Assembly (NCBI GenBank): GCA_016719135.1
Contig: JADKAV010000004.1
Location: 1-64,000, forward strand
Length of the DNA: 64,000 nt
Reading direction: 5' to 3'
Source of the DNA: Micrococcales bacterium
GTDB lineage: Bacteria; Actinomycetota; Actinomycetes; S36-B12; UBA10799
A program made the position numbers and the translations under genes. Of the stretch, positions 17,131 through 26,487 are shown piece by piece (positions within the stretch are counted from its first letter, which is position 1; each line of letters begins with the position of its first letter). The notes under the pieces were generated by a model. That model did not search any database. It was given only the letters and a program-made list of their open reading frames with translations, and was not told the DNA's origin.

Positions 17131-18243
17131 ATGGACATTGACATCGATGTGGACCAGTTCGATGGGCTGGTCGAGGGGATCGACGCCGCCGGACTCGCGG
17201 TGCGGGCCGCGGCCGCCGGACGGTTGGAGGCGATCTACGCACTGCACCAGGCGCTGCCCACCGACCGGTATTCCGCGGCCTGCGACGCGCTGGTCGCCGA
17301 AGTCGCCTGCTCGTTGAACCTGTCACACCGTTCGGCGTGGCGACTGTACGACGAGGCGTTCATGATCTGCCAACGCCGCGGGCTCCTCACCGCCCTGCGC
17401 ACCGGTGACATCGACCTGACCCGGGCGAAACTGATCGCCACCTTGCTACCCACCAGCGACCTGCAAGACCGCTGGGAGGCCGACGCGATCGACTACGCCG
17501 GGTCCCACACGACGTATCAGGTGCGCCGCTGGTTACTGTCCCGGCTCCCCGACGGCGACGACAAAGCCAAGAAAACCGCGTTCGAGGATCGGCGCGTCGA
17601 GATCACCCCCGACCGTGACGGCATGACCGACCTGTACGCCTACCTGCCCACCGACGTCGCCGAAGCACTGTTCACCGCCCTGGACACCCTGGCGCGCACC
17701 AACACCGTCCCCGACGACACGCGCACCCTGGCCCAGCGCCGCGCCGATGCGGTCGCGGACCTACTCGACGAGCAGACAGTGGTGAAAACCACGGTGGCGG
17801 TGGTCCTGCCGACCTCCGGGATCGGCGCCACCGTCAACGGCTGCCCGCTGCCGTGGACCAACGCCTGGCACCTGGCCTGCCGCACCGACCCGACCTGGTT
17901 CGCGTGGCTGGCCACCCCCACCGGCCGGATCATCAACACCACCCCCGGGCAGTACCGCATCCCCACCGCGCTGGCCCGCACCGTACGCGCCCGCGACCAA
18001 CACTGCCGCTTCCCCGGCTGCAGCGTGCCGGCCGCGCGCTGCGACCTCGACCACACCATCCCGCACCCCGACGGCGACACCACCGCGGACAACCTGCACT
18101 GCCTATGCCGACGCCACCACCGCATCAAACACCAAACCGGCTGGCACGTCGTCAACATCGGGAACAACGAACTGGAATGGACCAGCCCCGCCGGACGCAC
18201 CTACCGCACCAAACCACCCAACACCCTCGACCACGCAGCGTAA
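17131..18243 (+). CDS. DUF222 (13E12-type) HNH endonuclease
   Basis: Member of the actinobacterial 13E12/REP13E12 family, proteins with an N-terminal DUF222 region and a C-terminal HNH nuclease domain; their biological role is unsettled. The 370-residue product has the helical DUF222 part (residues about 15-270) with the family block TLAQRRADAVADLL. The HNH domain follows, with zinc Cys in CRFPGC (292-297), CDLDHTIPHPDG with the catalytic His, DNLHCLCRRHH and IKHQTGW. It is complete and intact. A second, only distantly similar copy lies at 40443-41660, so these are not recent duplicates. Confidence 0.92.
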   Translation: MDIDIDVDQFDGLVEGIDAAGLAVRAAAAGRLEAIYALHQALPTDRYSAACDALVAEVACSLNLSHRSAWRLYDEAFMICQRRGLLTALRTGDIDLTRAKLIATLLPTSDLQDRWEADAIDYAGSHTTYQVRRWLLSRLPDGDDKAKKTAFEDRRVEITPDRDGMTDLYAYLPTDVAEALFTALDTLARTNTVPDDTRTLAQRRADAVADLLDEQTVVKTTVAVVLPTSGIGATVNGCPLPWTNAWHLACRTDPTWFAWLATPTGRIINTTPGQYRIPTALARTVRARDQHCRFPGCSVPAARCDLDHTIPHPDGDTTADNLHCLCRRHHRIKHQTGWHVVNIGNNELEWTSPAGRTYRTKPPNTLDHAA

Positions 18244-18348
18244 CCATCCGACTGACCATGTGAAGGCGCGAACGTATGAGTTCAGAGCCTCTGAGCCACG
18301 GATTCCCCGTGGATTGCAGAGAAACCTCGCGGATCTTGGATAACTCGG

Positions 18349-18367
18349 TTTTCGGCGAGCCCGAAAA
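18349..18367 (+). promoter_or_regulatory. Inverted repeat upstream of the PAS-GGDEF-EAL gene
   Basis: TTTTCGG (18349-18355) and CCGAAAA (18361-18367) form a perfect 7-bp inverted repeat with loop CGAGC, about 108 bases before the start codon. It could be an operator or the terminator-like end of the HNH transcript. A smaller inverted repeat (CCACGG/CCGTGG) lies at 18296-18312. Otherwise the 18244-18474 gap shows nothing. Confidence 0.3.
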
Positions 18368-18474
18368 TGCGCACGTCCATCGAGGCTCAGGCTGCGCGAA
18401 GCGGTTGCCACCTGAAACAGTTACTCCATCCGGTTGAATATTCCAGCACTGGACGAGGAACGTGGAGGCTTCAC

Positions 18475-21348
18475 ATGGCGAAGGCGCGTGCCCTCGGCGC
18501 CGCGGCCTCGCGTGGCGATTTCGCAGAGTCGCAACCCACTTCGGTACCCACCCAGAGACTTGTTACCGCCCCCGTAGATCTGGACCTTCAGGACTATCGA
18601 CTCATCGCCGAAAATGCTTCGGATGTCGTCTTTCGTGCTGACCTCCATGGCACCGTCACGTGGATCAGTCCTTCAGTCGAGAGGCTGCTCGGTTGGCCCC
18701 GGGACGAGGTCATGCAACGCGACTTCCTTGACTTTGTCCATGACGAGGACAAGGACCGGATCAGCCAGACACGATCCCGCGTAGCTTATGGGATACCCGT
18801 GGTCATGGAGTTCCGGGCACGGCACCGGTCTGGAGAGTACATCTGGATCTCCTCGGCGGTTAGGCCGTTGCACGACGAACAGGGCACAATCATCGGGCGA
18901 GTGGGTAGTTGGCGCGATGCAACGGAACGTCGCCTCGCCCAGCGGCGCCTCGAGGAGACCAAGGAGCGTTTTCGCCTTCTGGCCGAGAATGCCTCTGACA
19001 TCGTGTATATGTCGGGTCCGGATCGAATCGTCCGCTGGATAGCTCCCACAGTCGAATCCGCGCTCGGATGGACCCCTGACGAGATCATCGGTACCACCTT
19101 CCACGATCTGCTCCACCCCGACGACGCCGAGGCCATCTCCGAGGCTAGAAGGCGCATCTTCGAGGACGACGACTTCGTGGGCTCGGGACGCTCACTCGAG
19201 ATGCGACTGCGTAACAAGTGCGGCGAATACCGGTGGTTCTCGGGCAACGCGACTCGACTCACAGATGCGGAGGGCCGAGTCGCGGGCATTGTTGCGGGGA
19301 TGCGGGACGTGCACGACCTCGTCATCCATCGTGAACGCGCGGAGCGTGGAGAGAATCGACTGGCCGCGGTACTTGAGACTCTTTTCGACCCGCACCTGAC
19401 GCTGGATGCGGTCTCGGACTCCAGTGGCATCATCATGGACTTCGTCTTCCTGGAAGCTAATGCAGCGGCATGCGAATACCTCACGATTCCCCACCAGAAT
19501 CTGATCGGGATGCGTCTTCTCGACGTCTTCCCAGAGCACACCGACAGCGATCTGTTCCACCGCTATGTGCGCGTGATCGAGACTGGCGAGCCGCTGATCC
19601 TCGACAACTACGCGTTCACCGAATCCGGCGAACGGAGCGATGCGAATTCGCGCGAAGTTCTGTTCCTGGATATTCGTGCGTCTCGGGTGGGCAACAGCCT
19701 CAACTTCACATTTCGCGATGTCACCGAGCGGCATCTCGCCCAAAGACAACTAGCGGACTCCGAGAAGAAGTACCGACGACTGGCTGAAAACGCGGCCGAT
19801 GTCGTTTATGAATGGGGTCTTGACGGGCGCCTCGCATGGGTTTCCCCGTCGGTGACGCAGTCGCTGGGCTGGAAGCCCGACGTGATCATAGGACGGCATA
19901 TCACTGATTTCGTGCATCCCGAGGATCTCACTCGCGAGACCTTGTTGGCGTCGGCGGACACACGCGAAGCCCGCTTGCGAACTGCTGACGGTGAATGGAA
20001 ATGGATGCGCATCTCCGGGCGCGCCATACGCGACAGCAGAGATCGAGCGCCCGGTTTCATCGAGACTGCGCATGACATCCAGGCGGAGATGAGTGCGCGG
20101 ATGAGTCTTGCGTACCAAGCCGGACACGACCCGCTGACAGGACTTCCGAATCGCAGGACACTTCTCGCCGAACTCGATGAGTCAATTGCAGCCAAAGCAG
20201 AGCATGCGGGTTCCTTGCTGTCCGTCGGCATCGACGATCTGGGATCGATAATCGACGGTTTCACACACGCTGCCGCAGACAGAGTGGTGTCGCACGTGGC
20301 CGACCACCTGCAAAGACTTGACGTGACCAGAGTTGCGAGGATCACCGAGGACGAGTTCGCTGTACTGCTCTCCGTTCAGGATGCGGATTCAATCGCGGAT
20401 TTGGCAGATGCCATCCAGTCCATCGTGAACTCGCCAACGTCTGTCGGCGGGCACAGCATCGATGTCACTGTCAGCATCGGAATCGCGACCCGAACAGACA
20501 CGTCCAGCGGTGAGGAGTGGCTGCGGAACGCTACGACGGCTCTGCATCACGCCAAGTCGTTAGGAGGAAACCGGTGGCAGTTCCAAGATGCCGGCATGGC
20601 CAAGGCAGCCACCGAACGTGTGATCATTCGTAGCTCGATTCGAGACGGACTTGCTGCAGGTCACTTCCGCGCGTGGTTCCAGCCGGTCGTGTGCCTGTCC
20701 ACTCGGTCGGTCGTGGGATATGAAGCACTCGCCCGATGGATTACCTCCGACTCGAAGGTGGTGCCACCCGATGTCTTCATCCCTGCGGCAGCGCATGCCG
20801 ATCTCATCCTCGAACTCGACCGGGCGATACTTGGTCAGGCCTTGGAACGGGCTGCGCGACAGCCTGCGAAGACCTGGGTTTCAGTGAATGTGTCTTCCTC
20901 CTCCTTGTGCGACCCGGGACTGGTTGAGGGTGTCCTTGCCGAGTTTGCCCGGACCGGCGCTCTGCCATCGCAGTTGCAGTTGGAGGTGACGGAGACGTCG
21001 CTGCTCACAGATACTGAGCGCATCCAGGAGAACATGATTGCGCTGGCCGAGATCGGCGTCTCGTGGTGGGTCGACGACTTCGGTACAGGCTTTTCGTCGA
21101 TCACACACCTGCGCGATCTTCCGGTCCAGGGCCTCAAACTGGATCGCTCCTTCACCCGCGGAATCACCAACGACCCCACCAGAAGCAGACTTGCGCAGGG
21201 ATTGCAGGGCCTGGCCCAGGGGCTGGCCCTGTCCACCGTGGCCGAAGGAATCGAGACCGAGCAGCAAGCTGCCCTCTTGCAAGATCAGGGCTGGCAGATG
21301 GGCCAGGGCTGGCTCTTCGGACGGCCGGTCGCGGACACTGAAGACTGA
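18475..21348 (+). CDS. Four-PAS, degenerate GGDEF, EAL c-di-GMP phosphodiesterase
   Basis: Soluble sensor enzyme that most likely hydrolyses cyclic di-GMP. The ATG at 18475 (GGAGG seven bases upstream) gives 957 residues. Four PAS domains lie at about 42-150, 165-280, 295-415 and 433-545; three carry the repeated (A)EN-A-(S/A)DVV(F/Y) opening. GGDEF starts at HDPLTGLPNR (551), but its signature is ITEDEF (623-628), so cyclase activity is unlikely. EAL keeps the catalytic residues: E750 in YEAL, VNVSSSSL, LEVTETSL, WVDDFGTGFSSI, LKLDRSF, AEGIET and MGQGW. No membrane segment was seen. It is convergent with pilC, within the pilus region, so control of pilus activity is a reasonable inference. 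Confidence 0.93.
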   Translation: MAKARALGAAASRGDFAESQPTSVPTQRLVTAPVDLDLQDYRLIAENASDVVFRADLHGTVTWISPSVERLLGWPRDEVMQRDFLDFVHDEDKDRISQTRSRVAYGIPVVMEFRARHRSGEYIWISSAVRPLHDEQGTIIGRVGSWRDATERRLAQRRLEETKERFRLLAENASDIVYMSGPDRIVRWIAPTVESALGWTPDEIIGTTFHDLLHPDDAEAISEARRRIFEDDDFVGSGRSLEMRLRNKCGEYRWFSGNATRLTDAEGRVAGIVAGMRDVHDLVIHRERAERGENRLAAVLETLFDPHLTLDAVSDSSGIIMDFVFLEANAAACEYLTIPHQNLIGMRLLDVFPEHTDSDLFHRYVRVIETGEPLILDNYAFTESGERSDANSREVLFLDIRASRVGNSLNFTFRDVTERHLAQRQLADSEKKYRRLAENAADVVYEWGLDGRLAWVSPSVTQSLGWKPDVIIGRHITDFVHPEDLTRETLLASADTREARLRTADGEWKWMRISGRAIRDSRDRAPGFIETAHDIQAEMSARMSLAYQAGHDPLTGLPNRRTLLAELDESIAAKAEHAGSLLSVGIDDLGSIIDGFTHAAADRVVSHVADHLQRLDVTRVARITEDEFAVLLSVQDADSIADLADAIQSIVNSPTSVGGHSIDVTVSIGIATRTDTSSGEEWLRNATTALHHAKSLGGNRWQFQDAGMAKAATERVIIRSSIRDGLAAGHFRAWFQPVVCLSTRSVVGYEALARWITSDSKVVPPDVFIPAAAHADLILELDRAILGQALERAARQPAKTWVSVNVSSSSLCDPGLVEGVLAEFARTGALPSQLQLEVTETSLLTDTERIQENMIALAEIGVSWWVDDFGTGFSSITHLRDLPVQGLKLDRSFTRGITNDPTRSRLAQGLQGLAQGLALSTVAEGIETEQQAALLQDQGWQMGQGWLFGRPVADTED

Positions 21349-21377
21349 GAAATCAAAGAGCACTCTTGCAGACGCCC

Positions 21378-21421
21378 TGGGCAATAGGCGTCAGTCTGGG
21401 CAAGATGAAGTCATTGGGCAA
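21378..21421. repeat. Three TGGGCAA direct repeats between convergent genes
   Basis: TGGGCAA occurs at 21378-21384, 21397-21403 and 21415-21421, spaced 18-19 bases apart, in the gap between the phosphodiesterase and pilC ends. The first overlaps the loop of a 6-bp hairpin (GACGCC 21371-21376 / GGCGTC 21387-21392), and the third forms TCATTGGGCAATG. Purpose unknown. Confidence 0.5.
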
Positions 21422-21445
21422 TGTCGGATGCCACTTCACAGACAA

Positions 21446-22665
21446 CTACTTAATCAGATCGAAAATCTTGAAGATGGGCATATACAAGGCGATGATCATG
21501 GCACCCACCATCGCACCGACGACAGCAATCATCAGCGGTTCGATGAGCGAGGTCAATGCTTCGGTCGTCGCCTGCACCTCGGCATCGTAGAAGTCCGATA
21601 TTTTGTGCAGCATCTGATCCAGTGCACCGGTGTCTTCACCGACGGCCATCATCTGCACGACCATCGCGGGGAAGACCGGGTGATTCACCAGGGGTCCGGC
21701 CAGCGACTCGCCCCGCCGCACAGACACCTCCACATCTTTGACTGCCCTAGCAATCACGACGTTGCCGGTTGTATCGGCCACGATGTCTAATGCCTGCAAG
21801 ATAGGGACTCCTGCATGGATCATGGTGCCGAGGTTGCGGGTGAATCGTGAGAGCGCGATTTTTTGGAATAGGCTGCCGAACACCGGAGCTTTGAGCTTTA
21901 TTGGATCCAGCACATTCCGCACGCGTGCATGGTTCTTGTATTTGCCCCATAGGACCGCGAGGCCGATCATGGCCAGAATGATCAACGGTAGAAGGTCTTG
22001 AGTAACTCCGACAACATGACCAGGATCTGCGTGGGCAACGGCAGCTTGCCTCCGAGGCTATCGAACAGACCCGCAAAAACCGGGACGATGAACAAGAGCA
22101 TCCCTACCAGCGAAAGCAAGGCGAAAGCAAATACGACGAGCGGATAAGTCATCGCCGACTTGATGGTCGAACGCAGTTTGACCTCTGCCTCGAAGTTATC
22201 TGCCAACTGCCCCAGTACCTGGTCCAGAAAGCCTCCGGTCTCCCCGGCTTTGGTCATATTGATCATGATCGGCGGAAAGACCTTGGGGTGCTGGGCGAAT
22301 GCCTGCGACAGCGAGGACCCTTGTTCTATCGACAGTCGTACCGAGGAGAAGACCTCCCCCAGCGCCTTGTTCTCCGTCTGATCACTGAGAATCGACAAGG
22401 CGCGCAACAGCGACAGACCAGAGTTGATCATCGTTGCGAACTGGCGTGCCGAGATCGCCAGATCCTTGAGTTTGACTCGTTGACCCATCCCCGGGATCTT
22501 GATCTCGGTCTTCAGTCCGGAGTTCGCCTTGGTGATCGCGATCGGCGCATAACCCATGCCCTTGAGTTTCGTCGCGACGACTGACGGCGACTCAGCTTCG
22601 ATTCGCCCACGGATCACCTTGCCGGAGCGGTCGCGAACTTGATAGTCGAATGTGGCCTGACTCAT
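21446..22665 (-). CDS. pilC: Type IV pilus inner-membrane platform protein PilC, one-base frameshift
   Basis: Polytopic GspF-family protein on which the PilB and PilT motors act. The first frame (22665-21982) gives MSQATFDYQVRDRSGKVIRG, the first cytoplasmic T2SSF domain (ISARQFATMINSGLSLLRAL), and a membrane pair. It ends abruptly at LLKTFYR. The second (to 21446) gives IILAMIGLAVLWGKYKNH, the second T2SSF domain (ALSRFTRNLGTMIHAGVPILQALDIV) and the last helix pair. One base missing near 21990-21992 (TTC[C]TACCG) joins them as KTFLPLIILAMIG, about 406 residues, the normal PilC length. It overlaps pilT by four bases at the start. Confidence 0.92.
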
Positions 22666-23801
22666 CGAGACCTCCCGGTCAATCGCAGGAAGTCCTCCAT
22701 CTGGTGGCAGTTCTCAACGCCCTCCTCGAATGTGATGCGTCGCGCCCTGACCAACTCAGCAAGATTCTGGTCGAGGGTTTGCATCCCGAACTGCGCGCCT
22801 GCCTGCATCGACGAGTAGATCTGGTGGGTCTTCCCCTCGCGGATAAGGTTGCGAATCGCCGGGGTGGCGATGAGAACTTCGGTTGCCGCCACCCGCGACT
22901 TGCCGTCCGCGGTCTTACACAACGTCTGGCACATGATCCCTTGGAGAGTTCCAGCCAATTGCTGGCGAATCTGCTGCTGCTGGTGCGGCGGGAAGACATC
23001 GATGATCCGGTCGATGGTCTGCGCAGCGTCCTGCGTGTGCAGAGTGGCGAACACGAGGTGACCGGTTTCCGCGGCGGTCAACGCCACCTGGATGGTCTCC
23101 AGATCGCGCATCTCGCCGACCAGGATGATGTCCGGGTCCTGCCGCAAGACATGCTTGAGAGCCTCTCCGAAAGAGTGCGTGTCCGTGCCAACCTCACGCT
23201 GGTTCACCAGACAACTGCGGTGGCGGTGCAGGAATTCGATCGGATCCTCAACGGTCATGATGTGGTCGTGCCGCTGGGTGTTGGCGATGTCGATCAATGA
23301 GGCCAAGGTTGTGCTCTTGCCGGATCCAGTCGGGCCGGTGACCAGGACAAACCCGCGCGGCAAGGAGGCGAAGGTCCCAACCACCGGAGGGATGCCGAGA
23401 GACTCCAGGCTCTTGATGTCGAAAGGGATCACACGGAAGGCCGCGCCTACCGATTCCCGTTGCTTGTACATGTTGACCCGGAATCGGGCACGGCCCGGCA
23501 GTGCGTAGGAGAAGTCGAGCTCGAGCCGTTCCTCGAAGAACTCCCGTTGCTGCTGAGTGAGCATTGCGTACAGCACCCGTTGCAGCGCGGGACTGTCCAT
23601 CCTGGGCGCGCCGGCGAGCGGTTTCAGATCACCTGCGATTCGCACCGTCGGCGGTGCGCCGGCTGTCAGGTGCAGGTCACTGGCGCCAGCAGCAAGCATC
23701 GCCTCAAGCGCCTGGACCAGACTGATGTCGGTTGCCCGGACCTGCTGCTCCGTGCTGGGGCGCGCGGGTGCGCTGGGCGGGGCGGCGTTCTGGACCGACA
23801 T
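22662..23801 (-). CDS. pilT: Type IV pilus retraction ATPase PilT
   Basis: Hexameric cytoplasmic motor that disassembles the pilus, driving twitching or DNA uptake. The ATG at 23801 (GGAAGGAAG upstream) gives 379 residues. An N-terminal PAS-like domain (SDLHLTAGAPPTVRI) precedes the RecA-like core: Walker A GPTGSGKST (156-164), Asp box TVEDPIEFLH, Walker B ILVGEMRD and His box GHLVFATLHTQDAAQTIDRIID. The AIRNLIREGKTHQI segment is the PilT hallmark and separates it from PilB. The frame stays open upstream to 23930, but the extra sequence looks non-coding. It follows pilB in the same operon. Confidence 0.97.
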   Translation of the reverse strand: MSVQNAAPPSAPARPSTEQQVRATDISLVQALEAMLAAGASDLHLTAGAPPTVRIAGDLKPLAGAPRMDSPALQRVLYAMLTQQQREFFEERLELDFSYALPGRARFRVNMYKQRESVGAAFRVIPFDIKSLESLGIPPVVGTFASLPRGFVLVTGPTGSGKSTTLASLIDIANTQRHDHIMTVEDPIEFLHRHRSCLVNQREVGTDTHSFGEALKHVLRQDPDIILVGEMRDLETIQVALTAAETGHLVFATLHTQDAAQTIDRIIDVFPPHQQQQIRQQLAGTLQGIMCQTLCKTADGKSRVAATEVLIATPAIRNLIREGKTHQIYSSMQAGAQFGMQTLDQNLAELVRARRITFEEGVENCHQMEDFLRLTGRSR

Positions 23802-23950
23802 CGGGCTTCCTTCCGTCATGGTCGATGTCGGCAGTCGGGGATGATTTCTTGAGGGCCCTGCTCCGTCCCCCTCGCGCTGCTGGCTCTTGCGCCGGTGTCT
23901 GACAACGGAGAAGCCACGACCGTGCAACATTCGAGGTGTGGATCCCGTGC

Positions 23951-25615
23951 TTACACAACCACCCGCAGCACTTCGTCCAGACTCGTCACGCCCGCCAGCA
24001 CCTTTGCCAGACCATCGGAACGCAGCGTCTGCATGCCTTCCTCACGCGCGGCGGTCGCGATCGCCGCAGACGAGGCGCGCTCCACGGCAAGGCGTTCAAT
24101 GCGCTCGGTGATCGGCAGGACCTCGTGCAGGGCCACCCGGCCCTTGTAGCCGGTCCGTGAGCATACCGAGCAGCCAACCGCTCGGTAGATCTTCGGGACC
24201 TCCTGACCCTGCTCCAGGTTGATCCCAGCTGAGTTGAGCACCGCCTCGGAAGGCTGATATGCCTCCTTGCACTTCGGACACAGCCTGCGACACAAGCGTT
24301 GGGCCAGCACACAATCCAGCGCCGATCCGACGAGGAAAGGTTCGATGCCCATCTCGATCAATCGGGTGATGGCGCTGGGGGCGTCGTTGGTGTGCAACGT
24401 GGTCAGCACCAGGTGCCCGGTAAGGGCCGACTCCACCGCGATCTGGGCGGTCTCATGGTCCCGGACCTCACCGATCAGCACGATGTCCGGGTCGGAGCGC
24501 AGGATCGACCGCAGCGCCGCAGCGAAGGTCAATCCGGCTTTCGCGTGCGTCTGAACCTGGTTGACCCCGGGCAATCGATACTCGACCGGATCCTCGACCG
24601 TGATGATGTTCACCTCTGGTCGGTTCAGGATGTTAACCGTCGCATACAGAGTGGTGGACTTCCCCGATCCGGTGGGTCCGACGACCAGGATCATCCCGTA
24701 GGGCTTGCCGAAACTGGCCGAGTACCGTTCATAATTCACATCCCGGAATCCCAGATCAGCCAGGTCCAGCATGGCCGTGGAGTTGTCCAGGATCCGCAAG
24801 ACCATCTTCTCGCCCCACACGGTCGGCAACGTCGCCACCCGCAGGTCCACTTTCTGGCCGTTGGCGGCGACGCTCAGCCGGCCGTCCTGCGGTATGCGGC
24901 GTTCCGCGATGTTGATGTCGGCCATGATCTTCAACCGGCTGATCACACCGGACTGGATCGACTTGGGCGAGCGCATCACCTCGTGCAGAACACCGTCGAT
25001 CCGGAAGCGCACCCGGACGTCGTGCTCGGTGGGTTCCAGATGGATGTCGGAGGCGCGGTCTTGAATACCCTGTGTGATCAGCAGGTTCACGAACTTGACG
25101 ATCGGGGCGTCCTCGACGACCTCCTTGATGGATGCGAGGTCTTCGTCCTCCTCGTCGGCATCCAAGGCCGTGGTGAGTTCGTCGAGTTCACCGTCCGCCC
25201 GATAGTGCCGGTCCAGGGCTGCTTGCACGTCCGTGCGGGTGGCGACCACCGCCTGCACAGTCATCCCGCTGGCCGACCGGATGTCGTCGATCGCGAACAC
25301 GTTCGCCGGGTCGCTCATTGCCACCACCAGACGGCCGTTCTCGAACCCGACGGGGATGGCACTGTGGCGTCGGCACACAGATCCCGGGACTTTGGTCAGA
25401 GCGGCCCCGTCCATCGTGATCTCGGTGAGGTCGACGAAACGCATTCCGATCTGGGTCGCCAGCGCCTGCACGACCTGTGACTCCGTGAGCATGCCCAGAT
25501 CGATCAGTACCCGGCCCAGCGAATGACCGACGTTGCGCTGCTCGAGCAGCGCCTTCTCCAGCTGATCGGTGCTGATCAGGCCCTGCGTCACGAGGATGTC
25601 GCCGAGTTGTTTCAT
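23951..25615 (-). CDS. pilB: Type IV pilus extension ATPase PilB
   Basis: Hexameric ATPase that powers pilus assembly. The 554-residue product starts MKQLGDILVTQGLISTDQLEKAL (MshEN/T2SSE_N domain, a fold that binds c-di-GMP in some homologues). The GspE core then has ASDIHLEPTEHDVRVRFRIDG, Walker A GPTGSGKSTTLY, Asp box TVEDPVEYRLPGVNQ, Walker B IVLIGEVRDHETA and LTTLHTNDAPSAITRL. The C-terminal zinc motif of four Cys (CRRLCPKC and CSVCSRTGYKG) is characteristic of PilB/GspE. It overlaps the DUF4388 gene stop-to-start by four bases (25612-25615). The frame is intact. Confidence 0.97.
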   Translation of the reverse strand: MKQLGDILVTQGLISTDQLEKALLEQRNVGHSLGRVLIDLGMLTESQVVQALATQIGMRFVDLTEITMDGAALTKVPGSVCRRHSAIPVGFENGRLVVAMSDPANVFAIDDIRSASGMTVQAVVATRTDVQAALDRHYRADGELDELTTALDADEEDEDLASIKEVVEDAPIVKFVNLLITQGIQDRASDIHLEPTEHDVRVRFRIDGVLHEVMRSPKSIQSGVISRLKIMADINIAERRIPQDGRLSVAANGQKVDLRVATLPTVWGEKMVLRILDNSTAMLDLADLGFRDVNYERYSASFGKPYGMILVVGPTGSGKSTTLYATVNILNRPEVNIITVEDPVEYRLPGVNQVQTHAKAGLTFAAALRSILRSDPDIVLIGEVRDHETAQIAVESALTGHLVLTTLHTNDAPSAITRLIEMGIEPFLVGSALDCVLAQRLCRRLCPKCKEAYQPSEAVLNSAGINLEQGQEVPKIYRAVGCSVCSRTGYKGRVALHEVLPITERIERLAVERASSAAIATAAREEGMQTLRSDGLAKVLAGVTSLDEVLRVVV

Positions 25616-26481
25616 ACTCCGCGCACCCCTTTCAGAATGGTCGCCAGCAGGTCGTCCTCTTCCACCGGCTCGGCCTGCGCGGCACCGCCGGGAATGACCG
25701 ACAGGTTCGGCTGAGACGGCCGGCTGCGCTCGGGCTCACTGGGATGTTCCAGCGCGGCCAGCATCGCCAGTCGCTGCTCCACCGCACCCATCGGACCGCT
25801 GATCGGCACGGCACACCGCGCTTCGATGAGATCGGCCAGGTCGACCACTGTGCCGATCTCCCCGTGGCCGGACGCTTCGGTGAGTTCGGCAACGGTGCGG
25901 TGCCCGTCGATCAGGGAGTGCAGCCCACGTAACCGGCCCGGGACCGCACCCGGGTAGACACCAATGACCGTTGTGGGCCCTCCCAGAAGATCGGCGGCCG
26001 GGCGCCACCGCTGGAGCAATTGCATGACGTCGGCGCTGAGTTCTGCCAGGGGGAACGCGACCTCGACGTCGTCGGGCAGGACATCCACGGTGTCCACGGA
26101 GAACGTGCCCGTGCGCCAATGTGTCAGCGATGCCAGCGAGCTCACCACGTGAGCGCGCACGGTGGCGGGGATGACGGCGGGGTCCACGGTGTCGCTATCG
26201 ACCAAAGACCGCACCAACCCAAGCCTGTTCTCACTGGCATGTCGCAGAGCCTGCGCCAGACCGGTGGTTCCGACAGCCCCTTCGATCACGAGTCGCCGCG
26301 CCAGGTCCTGATGGGAGGAATCAGCGGAGATGCTCACCACCTGCCGGTCGCGCAACCCGATGAACGCGCTGTGACCGCGGGGACCCCCGTCCAGGGTGAT
26401 CTTCCATTGCCCCGGCTTGCGGCCCACCAGACCCAGGACGTCCTGGACCCGGAAGGCCTCGAGCGCACCGGACAGTTGCAT
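25612..26481 (-). CDS. DUF4388 domain protein in the pilus motor operon
   Basis: The 289-residue cytoplasmic protein begins MQLSGALEAFRVQDVLGLVGRKPGQW and contains FIGLRDRQVVSISAD, the pattern of DUF4388 (PATAN-like) domains found in proteins tied to gliding, signalling and GTPase switches. The middle (residues about 130-230, LHSLIDGHRTVAELTEASGHGEIGTVVDLADLIEARCAV) resembles a winged-helix-like module often joined to DUF4388. No enzyme motif is visible. It sits between the Roadblock gene and pilB, overlapping pilB by four bases, so it is co-expressed with the motor. A regulatory or polarity role is inference. Confidence 0.75.
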   Translation of the reverse strand: MQLSGALEAFRVQDVLGLVGRKPGQWKITLDGGPRGHSAFIGLRDRQVVSISADSSHQDLARRLVIEGAVGTTGLAQALRHASENRLGLVRSLVDSDTVDPAVIPATVRAHVVSSLASLTHWRTGTFSVDTVDVLPDDVEVAFPLAELSADVMQLLQRWRPAADLLGGPTTVIGVYPGAVPGRLRGLHSLIDGHRTVAELTEASGHGEIGTVVDLADLIEARCAVPISGPMGAVEQRLAMLAALEHPSEPERSRPSQPNLSVIPGGAAQAEPVEEDDLLATILKGVRGV

Positions 26482-26487
26482 GTCGGC

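Noticed and set aside
17100..17131. LexA/SOS box before the HNH endonuclease genes
   Set aside because: Only a single GTTCG half-site is seen at each gene; no palindromic SOS box is present.
21980..22000. Programmed frameshift in pilC
   Set aside because: No slippery heptamer or downstream structure is evident, and the same kind of one-base loss occurs in unrelated aro genes nearby.
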